The notes below the pieces were generated by a model, which saw nothing but the letters and a program-made list of their open reading frames with translations, was not told the DNA's origin and searched no databases. A program made the translations under genes and the position numbers. Below, in pieces: positions 5,759 to 13,384 of a DNA stretch of 13,750 nt. Origin of the DNA: Tannerellaceae bacterium (GTDB lineage: Bacteria; Bacteroidota; Bacteroidia; Bacteroidales; Tannerellaceae); the NCBI GenBank assembly GCA_031267775.1, contig JAIRYL010000134.1, positions 1-13,750 on the forward strand, read 5' to 3'. Within the stretch, counting starts at the first letter, position 1, and each line of letters opens with the position of its first letter.

Positions 5759-7015
5759 TTATCCAAAGTCGTCAAACAGTAACATTTCCGGCGGGACGCC
5801 TAAGTTATCCAGCATACCTTTTACCGCATTGGCCATGGGACCTGGGCCGCACATATAATATTCAATATCTTCCGGCGCATCGTGATCTACCAGATAATTA
5901 GCATGGATCACCTGATGAATAAAACCTGCATAACCTGTCCAGTTATCCTCCGGACGCGGTTCGGATAAGGCTATATTGAAGGTAAAGTTTGGAAATTCTT
6001 TTTCAATAGCGCGAAAATCTTCTTCGTAGAATATTTCGGCTTTTGAACGAGCGCCATACCAGTAAGATATCTTACGGTCGGTTACCTTCAATGTCTTAAA
6101 TAAATGCAGCAAATGCGCGCGCAAGGGAGCCATACCGGCGCCGCCGCCAATATATAACATTTCACGCTTTGTGTCAAGAATATGGAAATCTCCGTAAGGG
6201 CCGGACATGGTAACCTCGTCGCCCGGTTTCAGGTTGAAAATGAAAGACGAACCGATACCCGGTTTCACATCCATCCAGCCGCCTTTGTTCCTGTCGAACG
6301 GAGGAGTGGCAATACGCACGTTCAACGTAATAATATTACCTTCGGCAGGATAGTTGGCCATGGAATAAGCGCGAACGGTTTCTTCGTCGTTCTTACAAGC
6401 CAAATCCCACATTTTGAACTTATCCCATTCCGGTTTGAAACGGTCTTCTATTTCAAAGCCTGTAAACTTCAAATTATATGCGGGAATCTTAATTTGCGCA
6501 TAACTGCCCGGCCGGAAGTTCATCGCTTCGCCTTCCGGTAGCCTTACCGTAAATTCTTTGATGAAAGAAGCCACATTACGGTTGGAAACAACCGTACACT
6601 TCCACTCTTTTACGCCGAATACTTCTTCCGGCACCTGTATTTTGACGTCTTCTTTTATTTTAACCTGGCATCCCAAACGCCAATTATCCTTTATTTGTTT
6701 ACGATTGAAGAAACCCGTTTCGGTAGGAAGAATCGTACCGCCGCCTTCGGCTACCTGGCAACGGCATTGTCCGCAACTGCCGCTCCCGCCGCAAGCGGAT
6801 GACAGGAAAATACCGTTACTTTGAAGCGAACTGATAACCGTTCCTCCCATCGGAACTTCAAACTCCTTCTCGCCATTGACAACCATTTTTACATGACCGG
6901 ACGGAATCAATTTGGCTTTAGCGAACAATAATGCGCCAACAAGAATCAAGGCTATGAGTAAAAACAGGATGGCTCCCGTCGCTATTGTTAGTCCGTTTGA
7001 CATTAATATAATCAT
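5759..7015 (-). CDS. nqrF: Na+-translocating NADH:quinone reductase subunit F (NADH dehydrogenase and FAD subunit)
   Basis: NqrF takes a hydride from NADH on the cytoplasmic side and passes electrons from FAD to a 2Fe-2S centre, on towards the Cys-bound iron of NqrD/E. One N-terminal membrane helix (about 9-31) anchors it. The plant-type ferredoxin domain (about 40-130) has ligands C75, C81, C84 and C116. The FAD site is RAYSMANYP (215-223). The NADH-binding domain has GGGAGMAPLRAH (290-301) and YYMCGPGPM (386-394), and the chain ends with the usual aromatic-acidic LLFDDFG. Length 418 aa is normal. The ATG at 7015 lies 24 bases after the nqrE stop; an in-frame ATG at 7003 (residue 5) is an alternative start. 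Last gene of the operon, followed by the MITE-like element and a terminator hairpin. Confidence 0.96.
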   Translation of the reverse strand: MIILMSNGLTIATGAILFLLIALILVGALLFAKAKLIPSGHVKMVVNGEKEFEVPMGGTVISSLQSNGIFLSSACGGSGSCGQCRCQVAEGGGTILPTETGFFNRKQIKDNWRLGCQVKIKEDVKIQVPEEVFGVKEWKCTVVSNRNVASFIKEFTVRLPEGEAMNFRPGSYAQIKIPAYNLKFTGFEIEDRFKPEWDKFKMWDLACKNDEETVRAYSMANYPAEGNIITLNVRIATPPFDRNKGGWMDVKPGIGSSFIFNLKPGDEVTMSGPYGDFHILDTKREMLYIGGGAGMAPLRAHLLHLFKTLKVTDRKISYWYGARSKAEIFYEEDFRAIEKEFPNFTFNIALSEPRPEDNWTGYAGFIHQVIHANYLVDHDAPEDIEYYMCGPGPMANAVKGMLDNLGVPPEMLLFDDFG

Positions 7016-7039
7016 TTTTATACTTTTATGCGTTAATAC

Positions 7040-7657
7040 TTAGATTTTTAAACCTGAGAAGCACATGAAGCCTATCCCCATCAAGCCGGTAATTATAAAT
7101 GTAATACCAAGCCCTTTCAGCGATTTGGGAATATCCGAATAGGCCAGCTTCTCACGAATAGCGGCCATACCTACAATAGCTAATAGCCAGCCTATGCCGG
7201 AACCTAATCCGTAAACGGTAGCAACGCCTACGTTGGCAAGAGCTTTTTGCTGCATAAACAAAGATCCTCCCAATATGGCGCAGTTCACGGCTATTAAGGG
7301 CAGAAATATACCTAATGAAGCATATAAGGCTGGCGCATACTTCTCAACTACCATTTCCACTAATTGAGTGAACGAGGCGATAATAGCTATAAAGATAAGC
7401 AAGGACAGGAAGCTGAGGTTTACTTCGGCAAACGGAGCGCCCAACCAGCTTAATGCGCCTTCTTTCAGTACATAGTTTTCAAGCATATAATTGATGGGTA
7501 ACGTACAGACAAGAATAAACGTTACCGCCATACCTAATCCTAACGCAGTCTTTACATTTTTGGAAACGGCAAGAAACGAACACATACCCAAGTAGTAGGC
7601 GAAAATCATGTTTTCTACAAAAATAGACCGCACAAACGTGCTTAATAATTCTTCCAT
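7040..7657 (-). CDS. nqrE: Na+-translocating NADH:quinone reductase subunit E
   Basis: An integral membrane subunit of 205 aa with six predicted helices, paired with its paralogue NqrD in an inverted arrangement. Two buried cysteines, C26 (YYLGMCSFLAVS) and C126 (LPLIAVNCAILGG), match the residues that with two NqrD cysteines bind the intramembrane iron centre linking NqrF to NqrC. The GSGIGWLLAIVGMAAIREK segment (152-170) is also characteristic. It lies 28 bases downstream of nqrD and 24 bases upstream of nqrF, and is clearly co-transcribed. An A/T-rich leader precedes the ATG. Nothing unusual is seen. Confidence 0.96.
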   Translation of the reverse strand: MEELLSTFVRSIFVENMIFAYYLGMCSFLAVSKNVKTALGLGMAVTFILVCTLPINYMLENYVLKEGALSWLGAPFAEVNLSFLSLLIFIAIIASFTQLVEMVVEKYAPALYASLGIFLPLIAVNCAILGGSLFMQQKALANVGVATVYGLGSGIGWLLAIVGMAAIREKLAYSDIPKSLKGLGITFIITGLMGIGFMCFSGLKI

Positions 7658-7685
7658 TCTATTATTAATTGTTTAATCGTTAGCG

Positions 7686-8315
7686 TTAATTTTCCTGAAG
7701 GTCTTTATTCCTGGAGCGATGTACCCAGATAATAACTGCCACAACTATCAGCGCCATCGGCGGAAGTATCATCAAACCATTATTGACATAACCGAAATCG
7801 TAAAAAACTTGCGGAACTACCTGGATTCCCAGCAGGGTGCCCGAACCTAACAACTCGCGGAAGAAACCTACGATTACCAGAATGATTCCATAGCCCAAAC
7901 CGTTTCCAATCCCGTCGAGGAACGATTCCCACGGGCCATTTCCCAAGGCAAAGGCTTCAAGGCGGCCCATCAGGATACAGTTGGTAATAATTAAGCCCAC
8001 AAAAACGGAAAGCTGTTTATTTACGTCGTAAGCAAAAGCTTTTAACACTTCGCTAATGATCGTTACCAATGCGGCGCAAACCACAAGCTGCACGATAATA
8101 CGGATACGGTTAGGTATCGTATGGCGCAAGAGCGATATAATTACGTTGGCAAACGCTACTACGGCAGTTACCGAGAGTCCCATAACGATGGATGGCTCCA
8201 GTTTGGACGTTACCGCTAAAGCCGAACAAATACCCAACATCTGTACAATTACCGGATTGTTTTTGCTTAACGGACCAACCAATATTTCTTTATTTTTACT
8301 TGATAATAATCCCAT
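7686..8315 (-). CDS. nqrD: Na+-translocating NADH:quinone reductase subunit D
   Basis: A 209-aa integral membrane subunit with six predicted helices, the paralogue and partner of NqrE. C30 (VQMLGICSALAVT) and C113 (LIITNCILMGRLEAFA) correspond to the NqrD cysteines (29 and 112 in Vibrio) that help hold the intramembrane iron centre. The NGLGYGIILVIVGFFRELLGSG segment (137-158) is a strong family signature. The ATG lies only two bases after the nqrC stop, so translation is probably coupled. The C-terminus is short and charged (HRSRNKDLQEN). Confidence 0.96.
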   Translation of the reverse strand: MGLLSSKNKEILVGPLSKNNPVIVQMLGICSALAVTSKLEPSIVMGLSVTAVVAFANVIISLLRHTIPNRIRIIVQLVVCAALVTIISEVLKAFAYDVNKQLSVFVGLIITNCILMGRLEAFALGNGPWESFLDGIGNGLGYGIILVIVGFFRELLGSGTLLGIQVVPQVFYDFGYVNNGLMILPPMALIVVAVIIWVHRSRNKDLQEN

Positions 8316-8317
8316 TT

Positions 8318-9001
8318 TTATTGGTTTTTAGAAGTTAAAAAACTAACATAACCGCTCAAACTGTCGAAAATCATTTTATCGACGCCTTGACTGGTAATCG
8401 TACCGCCGGAAATGCCATCCACATAATCTTGCCCGATAGCGCTCTTACCCGGCTTTACGATGGCGATAGATTTAAATTCGCCCTGCTGGAATATTTTTTT
8501 TCCGGAAAATTCGTTCCCGAATGATTCGGTCGCTATTTCAGCGCCTAATCCGGGCGTTTCGCCGGCATGGCTAAAGTCTGCCCCAAACACCGTATTTTTA
8601 TCGTCGTCCAATGCGATATATCCCCACAAGGCGCCCCAGAGGCCTGAGCCTTGCATAGCCATAATGTATTTGGTAGCGCCGTCTACAGTCGCTATAAATA
8701 CGGGATATTCATGTGCAGCAAAAGATTTGGCTACATCGGCGGCAAAAGCGTCGCCCTCCAGCTTTTCGCCTGTATCGTTTACAAGGTACGCATCCTTAAT
8801 TAACGCGTCGTATTTTGTTTTTGCTTCATTAGGAGTAGCCTGCACATGGATCGAACGCAGTATTTGCTGCCTTTTGTCATTGTCTTCATTTGTCTTTTGA
8901 TAGGTTCTCAAAGACTGCGAAGTGAATGCCAGTACCACAGCTACCAGTACCACCATCACAGAAGCATATATTATAGTATAACTGTTACTATCTCTATTCA
9001 T
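8318..9001 (-). CDS. nqrC: Na+-translocating NADH:quinone reductase subunit C (covalent FMN)
   Basis: NqrC carries FMN covalently on a periplasmic domain and passes electrons from the NqrD/E iron centre to NqrB. One membrane helix lies at about residues 8-28; the rest (30-227) is the FMN-binding domain. GETPGLGAEI (147-156) is conserved. The ApbE flavinylation site is VDGISGGTITSQGV, with T201 as the expected phosphoester attachment residue. It reads S-G-G-T where the usual motif is S-G-A-T, a small deviation to note. An ApbE flavin transferase must be encoded elsewhere because none is in this window. The gene follows nqrB by 21 bases and precedes nqrD by two. Length 227 aa is somewhat shorter than the Vibrio subunit. 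Confidence 0.95.
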   Translation of the reverse strand: MNRDSNSYTIIYASVMVVLVAVVLAFTSQSLRTYQKTNEDNDKRQQILRSIHVQATPNEAKTKYDALIKDAYLVNDTGEKLEGDAFAADVAKSFAAHEYPVFIATVDGATKYIMAMQGSGLWGALWGYIALDDDKNTVFGADFSHAGETPGLGAEIATESFGNEFSGKKIFQQGEFKSIAIVKPGKSAIGQDYVDGISGGTITSQGVDKMIFDSLSGYVSFLTSKNQ

Positions 9002-9022
9002 ATTCTGTACGTATTTATATAT

Positions 9023-10225
9023 TTATTTAACAGCTCTTTTTAAACGGCGCGAAATATTACTTTCTACAACGTAATAGTCTATTAACGGGGCGAATACATT
9101 CATCAACAGGATAGCCAGCATCATACCTTCGGGATACCCCGGGTTTAATGCGCGAATAAGAATCGCCATAGCGCCGACAAGGAAACCATAGATATATTTA
9201 CCTGTTTCCGTACGAGCAGAAGTTACCGGGTCGGTAGCCATAAAGACGGCGCCGAAAGCAAAGCCTCCTAAAAATAAGTGGTCTATCGGCGATATGGTCA
9301 TCACCACTGTCGTCCCTGCAAGATTAAAGAGAGCAGCCATCACGGCGCCGCCTATAAAGCATGACGACATTGTTTTCCAACTGGCCACTCCCGTAAAAAT
9401 AAGAATAACGGCGCCGATAAGAATAGCCGGTACCGATGTTTCGGCAATAGAACCCGGTATGAGTCCGATAAACATTTCAAGCGTAGTAAGCGGATTACCT
9501 AATACGTCTACGGCTTGAAACGAACCTATCAGTTCTTTGCCGGCAATACCAATTTGCCCTAAGGGCGTGGCGCCTGAAAAAGCGTCTACCACCTGCCCGC
9601 CGCCGATACCAAACGTATCCGCTGTACGAACAAATACCTGATCGCCCGACATAGCTGCCGGATAAGCAAAGAAAAGAAAAGCGCGCGTCACCAGGGCTAC
9701 GTTAAATATATTATATCCGGTGCCGCCAAATACTTCTTTAGCGAAGACTACGGCAAATGCAGTAGCCACAGCTATCATCCATAAAGGGGTATCGATGGGA
9801 ACAATCATAGGTATCAACATACCCGATACAAGGAAACCTTCTTGTATTTCCTCTTTTTTCCATTGGGCTACTACAAATTCAATTCCCAACCCCACTCCAT
9901 ACGAAATGATGATCTTAGGCAGTACCGCCAAAAAACCAAAAAGAAAAGTCATCCAAAAGCCCGGATCCGCGCCGATAGCCAGGTTATGTTGATATCCGGT
10001 GTTATACATTCCAAATAACAAAGCCGGTATCAAAGCTATAATCACAAGAGTCATGACACGCTTTGAATCTATACTGTCGTGTATATGTACGCCTGATTTC
10101 GACGTGGTATTCGGAACAAATAAAAATGTTTCAAAACCGTCAAATACAGAACGGAACATCGACAGCTTGCCGCCTTCCTCAAAGTTAGGCTTAATCTTGT
10201 TGAGATAATTCCTTAACGCTTTCAA
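9023..10225 (-). CDS. nqrB: Na+-translocating NADH:quinone reductase subunit B (FMN, riboflavin, quinone site)
   Basis: The largest membrane subunit, with about ten helices. It holds a covalent FMN and riboflavin, forms the quinone-reduction region with NqrA, and takes part in Na+ translocation. The flavinylation motif VVDAFSGATPLG (212-223) places FMN on T220. Other family blocks are GFLVSGMLIPMIVPIDTPLW (130-149), EVFGGTGYNIFNVALVTRAF (164-183) and the late FGAVFMATDPVTSARTETGK segment. The soluble N-terminal helix region (MKALRNYLNKIKPNFEEGGK) is typical. The start ATG lies 20 bases after the nqrA stop. Length 400 aa is typical for the family. Nothing is disrupted. Confidence 0.96.
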   Translation of the reverse strand: MKALRNYLNKIKPNFEEGGKLSMFRSVFDGFETFLFVPNTTSKSGVHIHDSIDSKRVMTLVIIALIPALLFGMYNTGYQHNLAIGADPGFWMTFLFGFLAVLPKIIISYGVGLGIEFVVAQWKKEEIQEGFLVSGMLIPMIVPIDTPLWMIAVATAFAVVFAKEVFGGTGYNIFNVALVTRAFLFFAYPAAMSGDQVFVRTADTFGIGGGQVVDAFSGATPLGQIGIAGKELIGSFQAVDVLGNPLTTLEMFIGLIPGSIAETSVPAILIGAVILIFTGVASWKTMSSCFIGGAVMAALFNLAGTTVVMTISPIDHLFLGGFAFGAVFMATDPVTSARTETGKYIYGFLVGAMAILIRALNPGYPEGMMLAILLMNVFAPLIDYYVVESNISRRLKRAVK

Positions 10226-10245
10226 TGTATTATATTTTAATGTTA

Positions 10246-11595
10246 TTAATTCATTTCTTTGTACAACAGGTTCAAGCCGTTACGTACAATTTTTTGTATC
10301 TCGATTTTCGACGTATCTACAAATTCGCATAAAGCGAAATCTTCGGGAGCTACCTCGTAAATCCCCAGATTTTCCATTTTGTCTATGTCAAAGGCAATGA
10401 TAGCTTTAAGCAGATATTCTGGAAGAATATCCATAGGGAATACCTTATCGTATTCGTTAGACATGATCATGGCGCGTTTGCTTCCTCGGATGCGGGCGTC
10501 TATTACATATTCTTTATTTTTGCCTGTTAGCCACGTTAAGTACGTATGGCTCACGCTATACTTCCCGAAACCGGGTATAGCCCATCCGAGAAATTCGCTT
10601 ACTTCGTCGCCTTCCGGTATAACGGTAATCTGGTTGTCATAGGCATAAAGATAATCTTCCTTATTCGCTTTATGACCCGATAAAACATTTCCGCTGATGA
10701 TACGGATATGCTCCGAACCGTCGAATATTTTTCCGTCCACAAGGCTTTTAATCGTACAGCCTGCAATCGTTCGGATGTATCCCCTTTCAGTTGTTTCGGA
10801 GCCGGTAATAACAACTAGCCTGCTAAAATCGGCTATACCTTTATTAAACAGCCTGCCGATAAGCAGCACGTCGTCCGGGTTTATAGTCCAAACGGTTTCG
10901 CCTTTATTTACCGGTTTGATATGATTAATCAATACGCCCGCATTACCTGCCGGATGAGGGCCTTCAATTTCAACAACTTCGGCGCCGGCTACCTGAAATG
11001 AAGAATCTTTTTTTACGCCTACATATACTTTGCCGGGCGTCAGTTTGGCAAGCGCATCTAATCCTGTTTGAAAATCGTCCTCCTGCCCTTTTACAATATA
11101 CTCAAAATTAGGAGCTAATGGAGCAGAGTAAAAAGTAGAAACAAAAATGTCGCGCGGTATATCCGAAGGTGATGCTACAATATCATACGGACGTTGTTTG
11201 ATAAACGGCCATATACCGGCTTCAAGGATAGCCTCTTTAATTTCTTCCGCTTTTAACGAAGAAACATCCTTTTTTCCAAACTCGATATAGTCAAGTTCAG
11301 CGTCCGGTTTTACAACAATACTAAGAACTTTGCGTTTCTCTCCGCGATTAACGGCGGTTACTTCGCCGCTAACAGGCGAAACAAATTTGATTTCCGGACG
11401 GTTTTTATCTGTCATTAAAACAGAGCCGGCTCTAACCCTATCCCCTACTTTTGCCGTAACTTTGGGGATAATACCGTTATAACTGTCAGGTACAATAGCA
11501 TAACTATCGCTCTTCCTGCCGGTTAACAGTACGTCGGAAGCCTTGCCTTTCAGATTAATGTCTAAACCTTTTTTAATCTTTATCACATTTGCCAT
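10246..11595 (-). CDS. nqrA: Na+-translocating NADH:quinone reductase subunit A
   Basis: The peripheral cytoplasmic subunit that binds ubiquinone next to NqrB. It starts MANVIKIKKGLDINLKGKA, a strongly conserved opening. A biotinyl-like hammerhead region (about 40-95: IIPKVTAKVGDRVRAGSVLM, SPVSGEVTAVNRGEKRKVLS) and an SLBB-type middle domain follow. The C-terminal part has GWAIPGFGKYSVSHTYLTWL and the FPMDILPEYLLKAI block. The ATG at 11595 is chosen over a TTG two codons upstream (11601) because it matches the usual family N-terminus; this gives 449 aa. It is the first gene of nqrABCDEF, with a promoter -7 element at 11628-11635 and a leader of about 26 bases. Confidence 0.96.
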   Translation of the reverse strand: MANVIKIKKGLDINLKGKASDVLLTGRKSDSYAIVPDSYNGIIPKVTAKVGDRVRAGSVLMTDKNRPEIKFVSPVSGEVTAVNRGEKRKVLSIVVKPDAELDYIEFGKKDVSSLKAEEIKEAILEAGIWPFIKQRPYDIVASPSDIPRDIFVSTFYSAPLAPNFEYIVKGQEDDFQTGLDALAKLTPGKVYVGVKKDSSFQVAGAEVVEIEGPHPAGNAGVLINHIKPVNKGETVWTINPDDVLLIGRLFNKGIADFSRLVVITGSETTERGYIRTIAGCTIKSLVDGKIFDGSEHIRIISGNVLSGHKANKEDYLYAYDNQITVIPEGDEVSEFLGWAIPGFGKYSVSHTYLTWLTGKNKEYVIDARIRGSKRAMIMSNEYDKVFPMDILPEYLLKAIIAFDIDKMENLGIYEVAPEDFALCEFVDTSKIEIQKIVRNGLNLLYKEMN

Positions 11596-11627
11596 GACCA
11601 ACTAAAATTGTTTTTGTAAATTTAGCG

Positions 11628-11635
11628 CAAAAGTA
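11628..11635 (-). promoter_or_regulatory. nqr operon promoter, -7 element
   Basis: On the minus strand TACTTTTG is a full match to TAnnTTTG and identical to the tRNA-fMet -7 element. Transcription would start near 11621. No clear TTTG-like -33 element is seen 18-21 bases upstream, so the promoter may be weak or activator-dependent. Confidence 0.6.
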
Positions 11636-11691
11636 CATATTATTTTATTCGTTTAGAATAGATGACTGAAATTAATACGGAAAAAATTCCA

Positions 11692-11699
11692 TATTTTTG
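11692..11699 (+). promoter_or_regulatory. Promoter of the T9SS plug gene, -7 element
   Basis: TATTTTTG matches TAnnTTTG and lies 20 bases before the ATG at 11720, giving a leader of roughly 14 bases. It is divergent from the nqr promoter, with 56 bases between the two -7 elements. No convincing -33 element is seen. Confidence 0.6.
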
Positions 11700-11719
11700 T
11701 ACGCGAAATAATAAAGAAA

Positions 11720-12988
11720 ATGAAACGGTTTTGGATTTGTTTGTTTTGGATAACGGGTATTTCTTCTTACGCATTTGCTCAAGTAAAATATGATACAAGG
11801 GTCAATACGAATCAGATTTATACGTTACAGGTAAAAGTGGCCGGCGCGATAATGTCCGAGCCGGTTATAAGTTTCGACGGCGACGAGCGGATAGAAATAA
11901 ATTTCGACGCTACCGGACATAACTATAATAGGTTTGCGTATTCAATTGTACATTGCGACGCCGACTGGGTTCAATCTGCCCTTACTCCCATCGAGTATAT
12001 GAATGGCTTCCAGGGTTTGACAATAGACGATTTTGCCGCATCGATCAATACGACGACTCAATATACCAATTACATATTACAGCTTCCAAACGACGACGTA
12101 CAGTTCAAAACATCCGGTAATTATGCCGTATGCATATATAAGGAAAATGAGCCGGATAAAATACTCTTTACGGCTTGCTTTTCAATAGTGGAACCTCTGG
12201 TAACGCTTTCGGCCGGAATAACAGGAAACACAATGACGGACTTTAACCGCGAACATCAACAACTGAACTTCACAATTAACCATGCCGGCGTAGCTATTGC
12301 GTATCCTCAAACCGATTTAAAAATATATGCATATCAGAACAACCGGAGAGATAATGCGGTTACCAATCTGAAACCCACCACAATCCTGAAAGATCAATTA
12401 ATTTATAATAATAATCGCGACCTGATATTTGAAGCGGGTAACGAATACCGGAGGATAGAGTTTTTAACTAATAAATATAATGGTATGGGCGTTGCCAACA
12501 TAGAATTTCATAATCCCTTTTATAATGTAGAGTTAATGACCGACAGGCCGCGCAGCAGAGATTCATATCTATACGACCAGGATCAGAACGGGCGTTATTT
12601 TATCCGTTGCAGCAGTTGTAGCGACCCCGATACGGAAGCCGATTATTATATCGTTCATTTTACGGTAGCATGCGACCCTTTTTTAAATGGCGCAATCCAT
12701 CTTCATGGCAACTTGCTGAACAATGCATTGGATGAGAAAAGTAAAATGGGTTATAATTTTGAAACAAACCAATACGAAAAATCCATCCTGCTCAAACAGG
12801 GCAGTTACAACTATCAATACGTCTTCATTGAAAACGGGACAAACCAGGGACAGTCTGGCGTAATGGAAGGAAACAACTATCAAACAGAAAACGAATATAG
12901 TATTTATGTTTATTACCGTCCGATGGGAACCCGCTACGATCGCCTGATAGGAGCAACCACTATAAAGAATAAAATGGACGTCTTTTAG
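11720..12988 (+). CDS. Type IX secretion system plug protein (PF17116, formerly DUF5103)
   Basis: A 422-aa exported protein. A Sec signal peptide (1-20) ends SSYAFA before QVKYD. The first-domain signature is YSIVHCDADWVQSALTPIEYMNGF (74-97), followed by the mainly beta second half, including YFIRCSSCSDPDTEADYYIVHF and ending in a YYRPMGTRYDRLIGATTIKNK segment. In the Flavobacterium T9SS structure the Plug protein closes the periplasmic opening of the giant outer-membrane translocon SprA, keeping the pore shut in one state of the cycle. The gene therefore predicts a T9SS elsewhere in the genome, although none of its other parts is here. It is transcribed on its own, divergently from nqr. Length matches the family. 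The start is set by the signal peptide and a promoter 20 bases upstream. Confidence 0.9.
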   Translation: MKRFWICLFWITGISSYAFAQVKYDTRVNTNQIYTLQVKVAGAIMSEPVISFDGDERIEINFDATGHNYNRFAYSIVHCDADWVQSALTPIEYMNGFQGLTIDDFAASINTTTQYTNYILQLPNDDVQFKTSGNYAVCIYKENEPDKILFTACFSIVEPLVTLSAGITGNTMTDFNREHQQLNFTINHAGVAIAYPQTDLKIYAYQNNRRDNAVTNLKPTTILKDQLIYNNNRDLIFEAGNEYRRIEFLTNKYNGMGVANIEFHNPFYNVELMTDRPRSRDSYLYDQDQNGRYFIRCSSCSDPDTEADYYIVHFTVACDPFLNGAIHLHGNLLNNALDEKSKMGYNFETNQYEKSILLKQGSYNYQYVFIENGTNQGQSGVMEGNNYQTENEYSIYVYYRPMGTRYDRLIGATTIKNKMDVF

Positions 12989-13033
12989 CATACCCGTCGT
13001 GCCGTACACATCCTGACGGTTGGCATCGTTTCG

Positions 13034-13071
13034 ACAGCGATCGGCAGTTCCCAAAAAACATCGCTGTTTTA
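13034..13071 (+). terminator. Possible terminator of the plug gene
   Basis: ACAGCGAT (13034-13041) pairs with ATCGCTGT (13060-13067) around an 18-base loop, followed by a short TTT run. A smaller alternative hairpin AAAACA-TCGC-TGTTTT (13055-13070) overlaps it. The weak U-tract makes this tentative. No gene is supported from 12989 to 13122. Confidence 0.35.
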
Positions 13072-13122
13072 CACCTTACCGGTGGCGAAAATGAAGTGCA
13101 TTTTTATCCGAATGGAAGTACA

Positions 13123-13377
13123 TTACCGTCCTTTTTGATTAGGTATATTCTCCATGTTGAAAGAAGATTTTTCACCTTTTCGGAGTTGTGTCTGTGGATG
13201 AACAACAATCGCATACTTCCACCATATTTCCGAAGATTTCGTCAAGTCTTCCGCTCTATAAAGTCTGTCAATTCCCCTATTTGTTCCATCCGGATACTTT
13301 TGCGAAGAGGCCGGATCATATATCTCAAATAAAAATTCATTACTGTCCGGTAAAATATAGGAGTGATTATTTTTCAT
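13123..13377 (-). CDS. Small hypothetical protein (84 aa) downstream of the PAP2 gene
   Basis: The family is not recognised. The ATG lies seven bases after the stop of the PAP2-type gene, which suggests co-transcription. The protein is hydrophilic with balanced acidic and basic residues and several aromatics (EFLFEIYDP, EIWWKYAIVVHP), with no signal peptide or membrane helix. It ends in a charged tail (LRKGEKSSFNMENIPNQKGR). The composition is more protein-like than that of the other frames here. It could be a genuine small gene, a C-terminal piece of a decayed gene, or chance. Together with the damaged neighbour, the whole right edge may be eroding. Confidence 0.35.
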   Translation of the reverse strand: MKNNHSYILPDSNEFLFEIYDPASSQKYPDGTNRGIDRLYRAEDLTKSSEIWWKYAIVVHPQTQLRKGEKSSFNMENIPNQKGR

Positions 13378-13384
13378 TTTTAAA

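Noticed and set aside
11596..11601. TTG start two codons upstream of the nqrA ATG
   Set aside because: The ATG at 11595 begins the conserved family N-terminus MANVIKIKKGLDI; the TTG adds only two non-conserved residues.
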